Positions 21,775 to 32,427 of a stretch of 64,000 nt of DNA are shown here, in pieces. How positions within the stretch are numbered: the stretch's first letter is position 1; every line of letters begins with the position of its first letter. The notes beneath the pieces were generated by a model that made no database searches, was not told the DNA's origin, and saw only the letters and a list, made by a program, of their open reading frames with translations. Made by a program: the position numbers and the translations under genes. Source of the DNA: Agrocybe praecox (Eukaryota; Basidiomycota; Agaricomycetes; Agaricales; Agrocybaceae); assembly GCA_964017145.1 (NCBI GenBank), contig OZ024845.1, forward strand, positions 2,976,001 to 3,040,000, read 5' to 3'.

Positions 21775-23369
21775 TGCCATCGGCAAAAGTGACAAGAGCT
21801 TACCTTCGAATGGAAGGTCCTTCCAAGGACTACAAGGACCAGCACGTGTGCAAGTCTATGCGGTACCTTACGTTCGATTACCGGAACAACATTTCCTTCC
21901 AAGGTGTACCAACATTGGTAACCTTGCAAGGCGATACAGTTTACTCTAGTCATTTTATGAACGGCAAACTTGGTGTTACCTTGGATTGCCACTGGCTGGA
22001 ACCCCCTGGCTTGCTCGTGGTTAATTCTCATCGTTTCATGCAGTTTTGTACCAGAAAATTAAGTGTATAAGTGAAAAACTGTCTAATATGTACAATATAC
22101 ATGATAGTACATATCCTGAGAAACTACTCAACGGTGCTACAGAGAAACCAGAATGACACATTACCTGTACCTAAATAAATGAAATTGTTCGATCCGGAAT
22201 CAGACCTATCCAGATACATGGATATAAGATGGGAGTTAAGCGCACCAGTATAATATCACAAATGCCAATGTGCGATGATACTAGGTAAGTAAGAAGAGCA
22301 TTGAATAACGCATATATTAGATAAACGCATAAAAAAACTCACTTCCGACGCGTACCTGCTCTATTGAACGTTTGCCGACCTATTCTGTGTAAAATAGTGC
22401 TTTAATAACGCATATATTTGATAGGGGAGATATAAAACCATACCTTTGAGTCTCAATCAGATCTTTTTGGGCGCATATATGTACTTCAGCACTCCATGTC
22501 GACCATCAGAGTGACACAGCGATGAGCTCTATGCCTCAAACATATCTATATGTAAAACATCCTCAGTTAGACAACTTTAGCGCATGTTAGAGAAACTCAC
22601 TGCATTATTTTATTCTGTTGTACGATGATATGGCCCAGAAAAGGGTGTTCAAAAGTTCAAGAGCAGTGCCGGTCCCTGGAAAATAACACCACTGAGTGAC
22701 TATAGGGCCAGATGAGCATTCTGTTCATACATTTTTGTCATACGTGCCGTGTTTTGTGTGTCAATATGATAGGACGGTGGGGTTGCAAGGAATAAAGTGA
22801 ATGGTAGTGGAAGAAGAGAATCAAAGAGCGCGACGGCATGTCACAAACGTAAGTGTCGCGTTACTTGGCCGTATTTGTCAAGCCCATGGTCAGATGCCGG
22901 AACGGCAGAACCGGCAACGGACACTGGGCACTGCGACATTTTTTATTTACATAACCCAAAATTGATGATCTCGGGCTGCTCTAGGCGTTTACTATACGTG
23001 TGAAATAATGCCTTATGAGCCCTCGTAGGTTTGCTGCAAATAAAGGGCTGCATCTATTACTGAGTATTATATACAAACCCTAAAAATTCATAATTGCATA
23101 GACGGGCACGGGTATGATGTTTTGTAGCATGTAAGTATTGTAAATGATTTGAGTCCACCTCACTATGTGGTTCAATTATTATGCGGGTCGTGTATACACA
23201 AGATATGTATTTTTGTGTCTTACATCCATTGATCAAGGATAGACTCATGATTGGATTGTCATACAATTAATCTACCACCATATTATGACCTTCCAAGATT
23301 GACCCATTCTCATGGGAACTTGTAACGGCTGCCTTGCATGAGGAGGTTTTGTCACTTTTGCTGATGGCA
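21775..23369. mobile_element. 1.6 kb insertion with ~25-bp terminal inverted repeats
   Basis: The left end (21775) reads TGCCATCGGCAAAAGTGACA and the reverse complement of the right end (23369) reads TGCCATCAGCAAAAGTGACA; both continue with A. With 2-3 mismatches the match extends to about 25 bp. The insertion sits exactly where the Helitron protein should pass from NKIASA to MSKFDNEMEEGTTDGPCPF. No transposase gene is visible, so it is non-autonomous. Target duplication is unclear (at most a GC dinucleotide if the ends are set at 21778 and 23366). The superfamily is not determined. Confidence 0.6.
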
Positions 23370-26300
23370 ATGAGCAAATTCGACAACGAGATGGAGGAGG
23401 GAACCACGGACGGACCTTGTCCGTTTACCGTACATGGATTGACTAGAGAAGAGTACGACGATATGTCTATAGACGCGTTGAAGGTGCGAGCTCTCCGACA
23501 TTTGGAGAAAGGAGGACTCTCGCTTGCAGTCGGCCATGATGCGTCACCTCAATCTGTGTATAATAATCCGCAGCTCTATCCACAGATGTTTCCGTGGCTG
23601 TTTCCATATGGCAAGGGTGGGATTGGCCAGAAAGTACATAGCCATAAGCTGTCGGCTGCCGAGCACAAGAAATGGCTGCTTATGTACCACGACAAGCGAT
23701 TCCAGACAGATTATTACTTTCCTATGATAGCATTCAATCAGGAACAGATAAAAAAAGGGGCGACTGGCAGCTTCTTGCTCGCCAAACATAAGAACTTCGA
23801 GGACATATCCAACCGTTTGTTGTCGATCGATCCTAGGGTGTTAGACTCTTTGTCGAAGAGGCTATCAAACGGAGAGAGAGTTGTGCCAGAAACCGACGAG
23901 GAACGGAAATGCTATAGCATTCTCGAAAATCTCGATCACATAGGTGGACACGTTAAGGGATCCCTGACGAACAAAAAGTATATGCGAAACGAGATATGGT
24001 CTCTGGTGTCGTTTAAGGGCGCCCCATCCTGGTTTATCACTTTGTCTCCTGCAGATAGTAGGCATCCCTTGTGTTTGTACTATGCAGATAAGGACGCCAC
24101 ATTTAAGCCTGAAATTAGATCGGCAAAGGATAGGGATATGCTGGTACTTAGGAACCCCGTTGCGGCTGCCAGATTTTTTGACTACGTGGTGCGGTCCATG
24201 ATAAAACACGTCCTGGGAGTTGGCTCTGAACACGACGGGCTGTATGGTAGAACTTCCACTTACTACGGAACTGTCGAGCAGCAAGGTAGGTTAACTCTCC
24301 ATTTACATTTGATGCTTTGGATTGACGGGGTGTTGTCTCCTCAGGAAATCAGGGACAAAATAATGAATGCAGATTCATGGTTCCAGAAGAGTCTCGTCGA
24401 ATACTTGGAGGGTGTACATGCAGGTGAGCTCAAAACCGGTTCGTTGGACCAGGTACTCAAACGTCAACCTGCGAAACAGTATCTCGGGGTAGGTGTTCAT
24501 AAAGTACGCAATCCAGAAGCTATTTCCCCCGCTGCTGTACCTGCCACATGCCAGTATCAGGACCCAACCCAGACAATGCCCGTTGGGCCTCCTCCTGCAT
24601 GCAATGAGCACCTTGAACTGGAGGGTTCGGATTGCAATGCTTGTGCCACACTCTAAAATTGGTGGACCGGTTATGACCAGATAACTGATGACCTCATAAC
24701 AAGGTCGAACGTCCACATGTGCCGAGCGTCCATGAGTAAGAAACAGAAGAAGAAATGTTCTAAGCACGGCAGCACCGTCGACAATGGTCCCGACTCCATG
24801 CCTCCTGTTCCGTTAGACTCAGAAGATCCCATCGGAAAGGCTGCTCGTTATGGCCAGAAAGGTTGTCTCAATGAAGATGGTGTGTGCCTAGCGAGGTTTC
24901 CTCGGGAGGTACGGGATTCGACAGTTGTGTCGGAACAAGATGGTCATGTTTTTATGAAAAAACTAGAACCTATGATTAATACATTTACTCCAGCTCTCAC
25001 CTACCTTTCACGGTGTAACACGGACATCAGTAGTCTTCTGTCGGGAACGTCAATAAAGGCCATTATATTGTATGTCACTGACTACGTTACAAAACCCACT
25101 CTGAAGACGCATCAGATCTTTTCATCCGCCTATGATGTGTTCTCCAGAGAGTCTGAGACATTGGCTGAAGGAAGAAAACATACAGAGACCGCCAGGAGCT
25201 TAATCATGAAGATAGTGAATGCTTTGGCATCCAAAATGGAAATAGGAAGTCCCATGGCATGTCTTTATCTGCTCGATAATCCAGATCACTACACGGGACA
25301 TACATACGTCCCTTTCTGGTGGAGAAGCTATGTTTTGTACGTACAGAAGGCATTCCAAGAGCAATCTGCTTCTTCTGAAGGTGAAGAAGAAGACGTTATT
25401 ACGCCTATAGCGAACAACAGCGGAGACAATGCGGATCAGGCTTTCGACGATACAGTGATCGTCGGCTTGGAGGATGGGAAGTATGTCAGTAAGTCAGTTG
25501 TGGATGATTATGTCTACTGTCCCGACTACTATGCTAATCTCAATCTGCTACAATGGATACAGACCAGCTACAAGAAAAAGAGAACCAAGAAAGGTGTCGA
25601 TGCCTTTGCGCTGCTTGCCAGCGGGCGCTCTAATGAGACTCTGAAGCCGTCCAAATCGAAGTACAGAGTGTTTCAGTCACCTCATCCCTTGTTCCTCACG
25701 CACGAGGTATATTGTGATATCGACAGGCTAGAAAGCGTGGTACCTAACTTCCTTGGCGGTTCGCTTCCACGAAAAGATCAAGGAGATAGAGAACAATATT
25801 GTTCGACCATGTTGACCTTCTTCAAACCATGGAGATCCGGCGTTGACCTTAAAGCTGTTGATCAGACCTGGGACGAAGCTTTTGTGACGTACCCATTTCG
25901 CGAATGCGATACCCATATCATGTCCAATTTCAATCTTCGGTACGAATGCTTGGACGTGAGGGACGATTTTCACGGGGAGATGAATAGAAAAACCAAATTT
26001 GCAGCGAATGCAAACGGGGAATGGTCTGACAAAGATTCATCGGAAGAATGCGAAACGGACGAAGACTACGTCGATAGACCTGGTCATACAGCCAGATACA
26101 GTGAAAAGGCCAAAAAAGCGAAGAGAAGAGAGGAAGACCAGGCTGCTGCCGAGGGTATAATGAGTATGCCCTCCGTTTTGCTCACACCCACAGCCTGGAA
26201 ATTGAGACTCCAGGAGTGCAGAGACGCAATTCTGGCAGGCAAACGAGCTTGTTTTCGTACAGCTTTAGAGGAACGCAGGCGTAGTGAGCAACAACTTCCC

Positions 26301-26468
26301 GAAAAGGACCAGGTTAAAATAGTCGATCCCAAGTATTTCAGGCGTGATTTCAAAGCCAAAAATGTCGAAACCTTGGATATTTCGGACGATGTGGTCAGAG
26401 AATTTATGCTTAACACTGAACAGGAGAGAGCTTTTCGAATCATAGCAAACCACTCCTCCGCATTGTCC
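23370..26468 (+). pseudogene. Helitron Rep (HUH endonuclease) region with one in-frame stop
   Basis: The frame begins after the insertion with GTTDGPCPFTVHGLT and passes SVYNNPQLYPQMFPWLFPYG. It reaches the HUH motif QGRLTLHLHLMLW (two histidines near 24300) and DPTQTMPVGPPPAC. A TAA at 24654-24656 interrupts the frame, which continues directly with NWWTGYDQITDDLITRSNVH. Downstream lies the two-tyrosine element ILYVTDYVTKPTLKTH, the probable catalytic Tyr pair that nicks and joins DNA, and then the linker to the helicase (REFMLNTEQERAFRIIANHS). The single stop and the insertion at 26469 make this copy non-functional unless the stop is read through. The role is rolling-circle transposition initiation. 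Confidence 0.8.
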
Positions 26469-27936
26469 GAGGGCTTTACACTCCCCCACTGATTCCTGAC
26501 GGAGTCCAGTGGAGTCCGGTACTTTTTGCACTGTTCCAAATGGCTGGTAGCCCCAGCCAAGCTCAAGTACTGGACTCCACCTGGATTGGGGGTGGACTGA
26601 GTCTCATACTGGACTCGGCACCGGAATATGGTGGACTGGACTCAATCTGGACTCAATCTGGACTCAACATAGACTGTGATATGTTTTATTTTATTTTTTC
26701 ATGGTTATTTTGTCATCTCTGCCAAAACCGTAACATATTACGTCATATATGATGTTTGATAAATATATTTCGAATATTTTAGGAATTTACGTGATTTTTT
26801 CATAATTTTAGGAGGTCTGTGTGACATACAAACAACAATTTCTGCAAAATTCCTAAAATAGATGTTCGGGCCGGTTCGGAATTTGCCGGCACAGCCACAA
26901 CCCGCTGCCCTGGCCGCGTCATCACTCTTTCCTTGCTTCTTACCACTACCACCACCATCCACCCACTGTCTGTCACCACCACGTCCCGTCGCCACCACGC
27001 CGCATCACCAACGACGATGCCAACGACGCCAACGACGCGACGACGCGAATGACAATGACAACGACGCCAACGACGACGCCAACGACGACGCCAACGACGA
27101 CGACGACACGATGATACAACGACACGACGACGACCCACCCACCCTCCGTCGCCACCATGGAGCAACACCCACAACGACGCCAACGCCCACAACGACGACG
27201 ACACCAACGCCAGCGATGACACAATGACGATTCGACGACAACGACGTGGCAGCGACGACGAACGACACACGATGCCAGCGGCGACAACGCCAGTGACGAC
27301 AACGACACGCCGACGGACGAGCGTGGCGACACCGACGAACACGAGGGGCCGCGGTTGGGGGGCGTGACGTGGCAAGGTGAGGAGGGGGGCGTTAAGGACG
27401 ACGACGAGGTAAGTACCCTGTTCACTCCGTTTTCTCGCTCACCGCCGCTGTCCACAGGCTGGACCCCACTGTCTCTCCCCTCCAAGTTCCATCCCCCCCC
27501 TCTACCCTGCCCTCTGTCTTTCCTCTCCCAGCCATCTCCTCTCTCTGCCCTATCCCCCTCTCCTCTCCTTCTCTGCCCTCTACCCTCCCCTTTCCATATT
27601 GCCTTCCCCCCCATTTTCTTAAATTAAACATAATTATATAAGTATATAAAAATCATGTATATTATAAATTTAGTTAATTAATTAAATTCCGCTTTTTAAT
27701 ATGTTTTTTTGTGTGAATTTCATGTTTTTGGTGAATGTTATGTTTTTTTTAACATAAGTGACATTGCATAAAACATGCAAACAACAAGTTTACACAAAGT
27801 TTGACTGGAGTCTGGTGGACTCCACCAGACTCCAGTGGAATCCAACACAAAAAACATGCTAATCCCCTGGAGTCCAGGGGATTATGTGGACTCCACTGGA
27901 CTCCACCAGGAATCAGTGGGGGAGGGTAAAGTATTG
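26469..27936. mobile_element. Non-autonomous hAT-like element, 1468 bp, 8-bp target duplication
   Basis: The element is flanked by CATTGTCC at 26461-26468 and 27937-27944. Its ends are inverted repeats of about 49 bp with seven mismatches. They contain CTTTAC, CTCCCCCACTGATTCCTG and GGAGTCCAGTGGAGTCC in the same order. Subterminal copies of TGGACTCCA occur at both sides. The 8-bp duplication and a GAGGG/CAATA-type tip suggest hAT, but that class call is inference. The interior is AT-rich near the ends and GC-rich, low-complexity in the middle, with no transposase. Removing the element with one target copy restores ...ALS-PEQLRIYLGG in frame. Confidence 0.85.
26990..27330. repeat. ACGACGCCA-type simple repeat inside the hAT-like element
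   Basis: Runs of acgacgccaacgacg and relatives fill the middle of the element. They create long open frames of Val/Arg/Ser or Asp/Asn/Thr on several frames at once, which are composition artefacts rather than genes. Confidence 0.7.
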
Positions 27937-27944
27937 CATTGTCC

Positions 27945-28844
27945 CCTGAACAGCTCAGGATATACCTGGGGGGCATGGGAGGTACAGGCAAGACCCAAGT
28001 AATAAAGGCGTTAATAGAAATGTTCAGGCGCAAGAAGGAGTCTCATAGATTCATGGTTGTCGCTCCCACAGGCACTGCTGCAGCTTTGTTGAACGGATCG
28101 ACGTACCATTCCGCCCTAGGACTGCGGACGAAAGGAAAAAATGACACCGGGTTTTCTGGAGTTTCGTCTGACACGATCCACGAACTCAGAGAGAAGCTGG
28201 CTGGTGTAGAGTATATTTTCCTGGACGAAGTGTCCATGGTAGCCTGCCATGAGTTACATGCTATCAGTGCCAGGTTATCTCATCTTTCCAATGTTCACGA
28301 CAAACCATTTGGCGGCATCAACATGATTTTCGCGGGTGACTTCGCTCAATTGCCTCCTGTCAGCGGTAAACCGCTGTATGGGGAGATGAAATCGAAGGAC
28401 ACTCTAGCATCAGTTCACGACCAAGAGACAGTCATCGGAAAACTCATATGGCACCAGGTTAACACGGTGGTCATTTTGAAGCAGAACATGCGCCAGCGCA
28501 CTCAGACCCCTGCAGATGCAAAACTGAGATCTGCTCTTGAAAACATGCGATACGCCGAATGCACTGCAGATGACCTCACGTTTCTCAGAACGCTTATTGT
28601 CGGGAGAGGGGCAGGAAAGCCAAAGCTTATGGACCCTAACTTTAGAAACGTGTCTGTTATCACTGCCTGGAACTCGCAGAAGGATAGGATAAACGAGCTT
28701 GGTAGTTTGAGATTTTCTCATGACCGTGGAACACCCTTAATAGATTTTTATTCTATCGATACGAGGGGTACAGACAGTGAGGACAACCCAGACAAGCGCC
28801 GGAGAGGCAGAAAACCCAAAAAAAGCAAAGTGAAGCAACTTCAT
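27945..28844 (+). CDS. Helitron PIF1-like helicase, first part
   Basis: Directly after the target duplication the frame reads PEQLRIYLGGMGGTGKTQVIK, holding the Walker A P-loop GGTGKT. It is followed by VAPTGTAAALLNG (motif Ia), YIFLDEVSMVA (Walker B), FAGDFAQLPPVSG (motif III) and LKQNMRQ (motif IV region). These are the SF1B motifs of PIF1-family helicases fused to Helitron Rep proteins, which unwind DNA during rolling-circle transposition. The frame ends in a basic tract (KRRRGRKPKKSKVKQLH), where a solo LTR interrupts it. It belongs with the segment resuming at 29323. Confidence 0.85.
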
Positions 28845-29225
28845 TGTCAGGGTTTCCCTTATTTTCCTTTATTTTTCTATATTTATTTCGCATTTTTCCC
28901 TTTTGTAGATGTGTAGATATCTTATCTGTTTCATATCTTTGATTATCTCTTGATTATCATTTGATTAGATACTTATCACTTTGATTTCCCATGAGCACAG
29001 CCTCATTCATTTTACATCATTCCACATTATTCTTTTACTTTCTTTATGATGTCATTGCCTTACTCATCATTCCTTTCTATGATATCATAGAGGAATATTC
29101 TAGAATAGCTGTAGGGTATATATACTGGACATGTAGGTAGCTGTAGCCCCAGCTTCAATCTCTTAGGATATCCACTATCATTGGTGTGATCTCTTAGAAC
29201 CATTGAGTGTCTCTTTCTCTCTTCA

Positions 29226-29266
<41 letters not shown>

Positions 29267-29317
29267 CTTTGTCTTTGTTGGTGGCCTTGTCACACTGATC
29301 CTAGTGTTGCCCTGACA
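28845..29317. mobile_element. Solo LTR, 473 bp, with 5-bp target duplication
   Basis: The insertion begins TGTCAGGG and ends CCCTGACA, so it starts with TG, ends with CA and has an 8-bp inverted terminal repeat. It is flanked by TTCAT at 28840-28844 and 29318-29322. Inside are a TATATATA-like box near 29120 and a CT microsatellite. These are the features of a single LTR left by recombination of a retrotransposon. Removing it with one TTCAT joins KVKQLH to ALDKRYLWELPP in frame. The parent family (Gypsy or Copia) cannot be told from the LTR. Confidence 0.8.
29229..29264 (+). repeat. (CT)18 microsatellite
   Basis: An uninterrupted run of 18 CT dinucleotides lies near the 3' end of the solo LTR. 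It is likely to vary in length between strains. Confidence 0.9.
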
Positions 29318-29322
29318 TTCAT

Positions 29323-31098
29323 GCTTTGGATAAGAGATATCTTTGGGAACTGCCCCCCTGTACGAGCGACCATGTTGCAGGTAAACTCTCCTTATGTCTT
29401 GGAATGCCCGTCATGATCAGGCACAATTATGCAACAGAGCTATGTATAACTAAGGGACAAGAAGCTGTGGTTTGCGGATGGGACAGTACAAATGGTCCTG
29501 ATGACAAGTTGACACTGGACACTTTATACGTTAAGCTCACCTCTCCTCCCACCGACGTCCAGATACCAGGTCTTGAACTCAATGTGGTACCGATCCCGAG
29601 AATGTCCCAGTCAGTCACTTGCAAGATGCCCGACAATACAACCATGCAGGTCAACAGGTCTCAAGTACCCATTCTTCCAAACTTCTCAATGACCAATTAT
29701 GCTAGTCAAGGGAAAACACGTCTATATAACGTCGTGGATTTAGGTCATTGCAAGGGGGCCCAATCGTTCTATACTTGCCTGTCTCGTAGCTCCAGTGCCG
29801 CTGGAACAGCTATTGTCCAACCCTTCGAAACTCATTCAATAACCGGTGGAATCAAGGGCCACTTGCATCAAGAATTTAGGGAACTCGAGATGCTAAACAA
29901 TATAACTCGGCTTAAATACGAAGGTAAGGCTCCGGATTTTATCACCGGTACACTGCGAAATCCTCTCATACGCTCTTATCAGATATGGAGAGGAGACAAG
30001 TGCGAGGGATCTGACTGGCACCGTTATCTAAAATGGAGCCCTACCGAATCGAAACTTGTGACAGAGAAAGACAACGAGTTCTGGAAGGAACATGTTCGTC
30101 ATACACCTGCTCTTGGAGCATCTACGTCGAAGAAACGGAAGGAAGTTCCTTTGCCTGCCCTTCCTTCTGTGCGAATCACAGGGTCTCCCTCCAAACGCTG
30201 TAAACGTAGGGCTGGCGAACACCCTTCCGACGTCGTGTCCCTTCCTAGCGGTATGATATGGGACGGCATTAACTACAGCTGCGCGTATGATTCGGTCTTC
30301 ACAGTGCTGTTGAATATATGGTCCCGAGACATACTACACTGGACAGCGGTCTTATCTTCGTACAGTCTGTTTATGAAAACTCTATGTAATTCCTTCATGA
30401 ACGTTTGTATGGGTACTATGACCTTAGAAGCAGCTCGGGACCATGTTCGGAAGGACATGACGGATATGTTTCCTGAATTGTTCCCTACAGGAAGACACTT
30501 CACATACATCAGTGAATTAATCATCAAACTTGTAGGGAATAAGAGCTACGGAACCTCCGTAAGGTTGTGTACCACTTGTGGGACAGCACGCAGGGGGTCT
30601 GCGATGGAGTTCGGTGCCAACATCCATCTAACCTGTGATTTTAGCGACGTCGGCCAGCGCAGAATGGAGTTCACTGTGACTGAGGCGTTGGATATGCACA
30701 TAAATAGAGTCGCATCAACTGCCTGCTCGCACTGTGAAGCGAATGGCGTACATTCTCGCATTGTAAGACAGACGACGGTCGAAAAGGTTCCTGATCTACT
30801 GATACTGGGATGCGACAATGGGCAGATGAAACCAGAAATTGAGATAAGCATCCAGACTGCGGGCAGTGCTACTACCAGACTTTCGTTGGCTGGTATCGTG
30901 TACGGAGATGGCAGCCATTTCACGTCAAGAGTGGTAGATCGATCCGGTACCATTTACTTTCACGACGGTCAGACCACCGGTAGAACTTGTGTCGAAGAAA
31001 GAACGGTCGATCTTCTATCGGACACCACTTGGCTTCGCACGTGCAAGGAATCAAATATCTTGTATGCGATTTACATCGTCAAGAACAGATCATCATAG
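29323..31098 (+). CDS. Helitron helicase C-terminus fused to a cysteine-peptidase-like domain
   Basis: The frame resumes with YLWELPPCTSDHV and GKLSLCLGMPVMIR. It completes the helicase with SMTNYASQGKTRLYNVV (motif V) and FYTCLSRSSSAAGTAIVQ (motif VI). After a basic linker (KKRKEVPLP, SPSKRCKRR) a second domain starts at about 30250 with MIWDGINYSCAYDSVF. The Asn-x-x-Cys-Ala-Tyr-Asp pattern is that of the catalytic cysteine of USP/UCH-type peptidases. Two CxxC pairs (LCTTCG and CSHC) follow, as in USP zinc fingers. Then comes GDGSHFTSRVV...GTIYFHDGQ, providing a candidate catalytic His and Asp. Such a domain could remove ubiquitin-like modifiers or cleave the polyprotein; this is inference. 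The stop at 31098 looks natural. Confidence 0.8.
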   Translation, partial: ALDKRYLWELPPCTSDHVAGKLSLCLGMPVMIRHNYATELCITKGQEAVVCGWDSTNGPDDKLTLDTLYVKLTSPPTDVQIPGLELNVVPIPRMSQSVTCKMPDNTTMQVNRSQVPILPNFSMTNYASQGKTRLYNVVDLGHCKGAQSFYTCLSRSSSAAGTAIVQPFETHSITGGIKGHLHQEFRELEMLNNITRLKYEGKAPDFITGTLRNPLIRSYQIWRGDKCEGSDWHRYLKWSPTESKLVTEKDNEFWKEHVRHTPALGASTSKKRKEVPLPALPSVRITGSPSKRCKRRAGEHPSDVVSLPSGMIWDGINYSCAYDSVFTVLLNIWSRDILHWTAVLSSYSLFMKTLCNSFMNVCMGTMTLEAARDHVRKDMTDMFPELFPTGRHFTYISELIIKLVGNKSYGTSVRLCTTCGTARRGSAMEFGANIHLTCDFSDVGQRRMEFTVTEALDMHINRVASTACSHCEANGVHSRIVRQTTVEKVPDLLILGCDNGQMKPEIEISIQTAGSATTRLSLAGIVYGDGSHFTSRVVDRSGTIYFHDGQTTGRTCVEERTVDLLSDTTWLRTCKESNILYAIYIVKNRSS

Positions 31099-31109
31099 CA
31101 TTGCATATT

Positions 31110-31125
31110 CGCGTGTCCCCACGCG
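31110..31125 (+). other. Perfect hairpin just after the Helitron stop codon
   Basis: CGCGTG, a TCCC loop and CACGCG form a 6-bp GC stem 12 bp after the stop. Helitrons end with a short hairpin shortly before CTRR, and CTCC follows 9 bases on instead. It is a candidate 3'-end hairpin only. Confidence 0.3.
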
Positions 31126-31230
31126 CTCCTTCCACATGGTCCGCCATAAGCGGGAACTCGGCGCAGTTTTCTCATATATACACAATGTTGGACGGCATTT
31201 GAAAAAAAAAAACTTCCCAATTTCCCTATA

Positions 31231-32101
31231 ATGACTACAAGTAAGTATCTTATTTCACGCATAACCTGTGTCTAATGTTTGCTACAGGTAGACTTTTGGG
31301 CGGAGGAGACACAGCACGGAAAAGAAACAGATTGTATCTCTGCTTTCTCCCTGATTGCGCCAAGTTATTGTCGGACGCGCAGCTGTGTCGCGGATGTGCC
31401 TATGCGTCTTATTGCGTATGTTTTTATTTTATTTCATTGGTTTTTTCATTTAAATTCTATTTTTATCTCTATCTTTAAATCCCTCGATCTCGTCGTAGGA
31501 CCGTTTGTGCCAAAAGAAGCACTGGAGAACCCATCGGATCGACTGCAAGCAGGGTATAGACGTACCGACACGCGTGAATTTCGAGACTCTGCACCAGTGG
31601 ATAGGTAGCTTCTGGTACGATCTGTGCCGCCTCGCTTTGGTTGGTCTCGGTCATACCAGTGCATTCGGTGATGAGCAGCCTATGAAGAAGGCCAGCTACT
31701 TGAAACTGTCGACAAACCTGAAGGTCCTTCGTGTTGATCTCAGGATGGTTGACACATCCAACTCCACCCCTATTGCCATGCGATACGGATGTTTGGGGGT
31801 AAGCGTCCACCGTACGTTCGAAATAACCATGGACGAGCGGATGGCTCTGGAACGTGCACGCCACGGTTGTAACCATGACCTTCAACTCAATTTTCTTTTT
31901 GTCGTACAGTCCATGCAGTCTACGATCAAGAAAGGCGAACCTGACGTTCAGAGGGTGTGCCACGCCGAGTCCATCGACTGGAGAGTGTTCAGTGGGTTCG
32001 CTGGCCATTATCCAGCCATGGCGTCCCTGGTGTTGGATTTCGTACGGAATGGACCCGTATGGTATGTACGCCAGATTAACGACATATCGACTACATACTA
32101 A
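31231..32101 (+). CDS. MYND-type zinc-finger protein
   Basis: Exons 31231-31240, 31288-31415 and 31499-32101 give 246 residues. The tiny first exon (MTTS...) is supported by the GTAAGT donor and the in-phase acceptor CTACAG. The zinc finger lies at about residues 23-62: CFLPDC, LCRGC, YC, LCQKKHW, H and C. This gives the C-C/C-C/C-C/H-C ligand order of MYND fingers, although the first pair is spaced by four residues. The C-terminal ~180 residues are not recognised. MYND fingers mediate protein-protein contacts, and agaricomycetes carry many such genes with poorly known roles. The gene starts only 130 bp after the Helitron frame, in the same direction. Confidence 0.75.
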
Positions 32102-32370
32102 CTTGCTTTTTTTATTGAAAAAATCTCATGCAGCTCTGATAACGATCTCGAAATACGCAAAACAAGTTGAACGTCGTCAATATAGAGTATAAAAATTGAC
32201 AACGACAACGACAACGAAATGACAACGTCGGAGTCTGTCTTCTGCCCGCTTTCCTTTGGAGGTGGGGTAGGAATTTACTCTATTGCATCGTCGCTGTATT
32301 CGAACGTCGTTGATATATAATAAATTCGCTGGGATTTGGACAAAAAATTCGTTTGCACTGCAGGACCACA
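32102..32370. other. Short intergenic stretch
   Basis: No gene is seen. A small (cgacaa)n-like patch lies at about 32200-32215. Confidence 0.4.
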
Positions 32371-32395
32371 GCCAAACGTTGGTTTCCTTATAAGG
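32371..32395 (+). promoter_or_regulatory. Promoter block shared by the two small paralogous genes
   Basis: GCCAAACGTTG, a short spacer and CTTATAAGG occur here, and again at 48230-48254 before the paralogous gene at 48360. The TTATAAGG part can act as a TATA box. The block lies about 690 bp before the start codon here but only about 105 bp before it at the other copy. The difference is taken up by low-complexity DNA. Confidence 0.6.
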
Positions 32396-32427
32396 AAATA
32401 AAAATATTAAGTCTTGCAGCAACTCTC

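Larger units (their letters stand above)
20449..31098 (+). mobile_element. Autonomous-type Helitron, broken by three insertions
   Basis: The segment encodes, in order, a DUF6570-like region, a Helitron_like_N/HUH Rep domain, a PIF1-family helicase and a C-terminal cysteine-peptidase-like domain, the layout of fungal rolling-circle Helitrons. The ancestral reading frame is interrupted at 21775-23369, 26469-27936 and 28845-29317. It also carries a frameshift near 20880-21000 and one stop at 24654. Helitron ends (5' TC, 3' hairpin plus CTRR) were not located with confidence, so the outer limits given are those of the coding region. Confidence 0.8.

Noticed and set aside
23306..23369. IDPFSWELVTAALHEEV reading just before the Rep domain
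   Set aside because: It lies inside the inverted-repeat element, is preceded by a stop, and the protein family continues directly from NKIASA to MSKFDNE; probably a chance open stretch.
26973..27614. Long overlapping frames on both strands in the hAT-like element core
   Set aside because: They are Val/Arg/Ser- or Asp/Asn-rich translations of ACGACG-type simple repeats, open in several frames at once, with no conserved motif.
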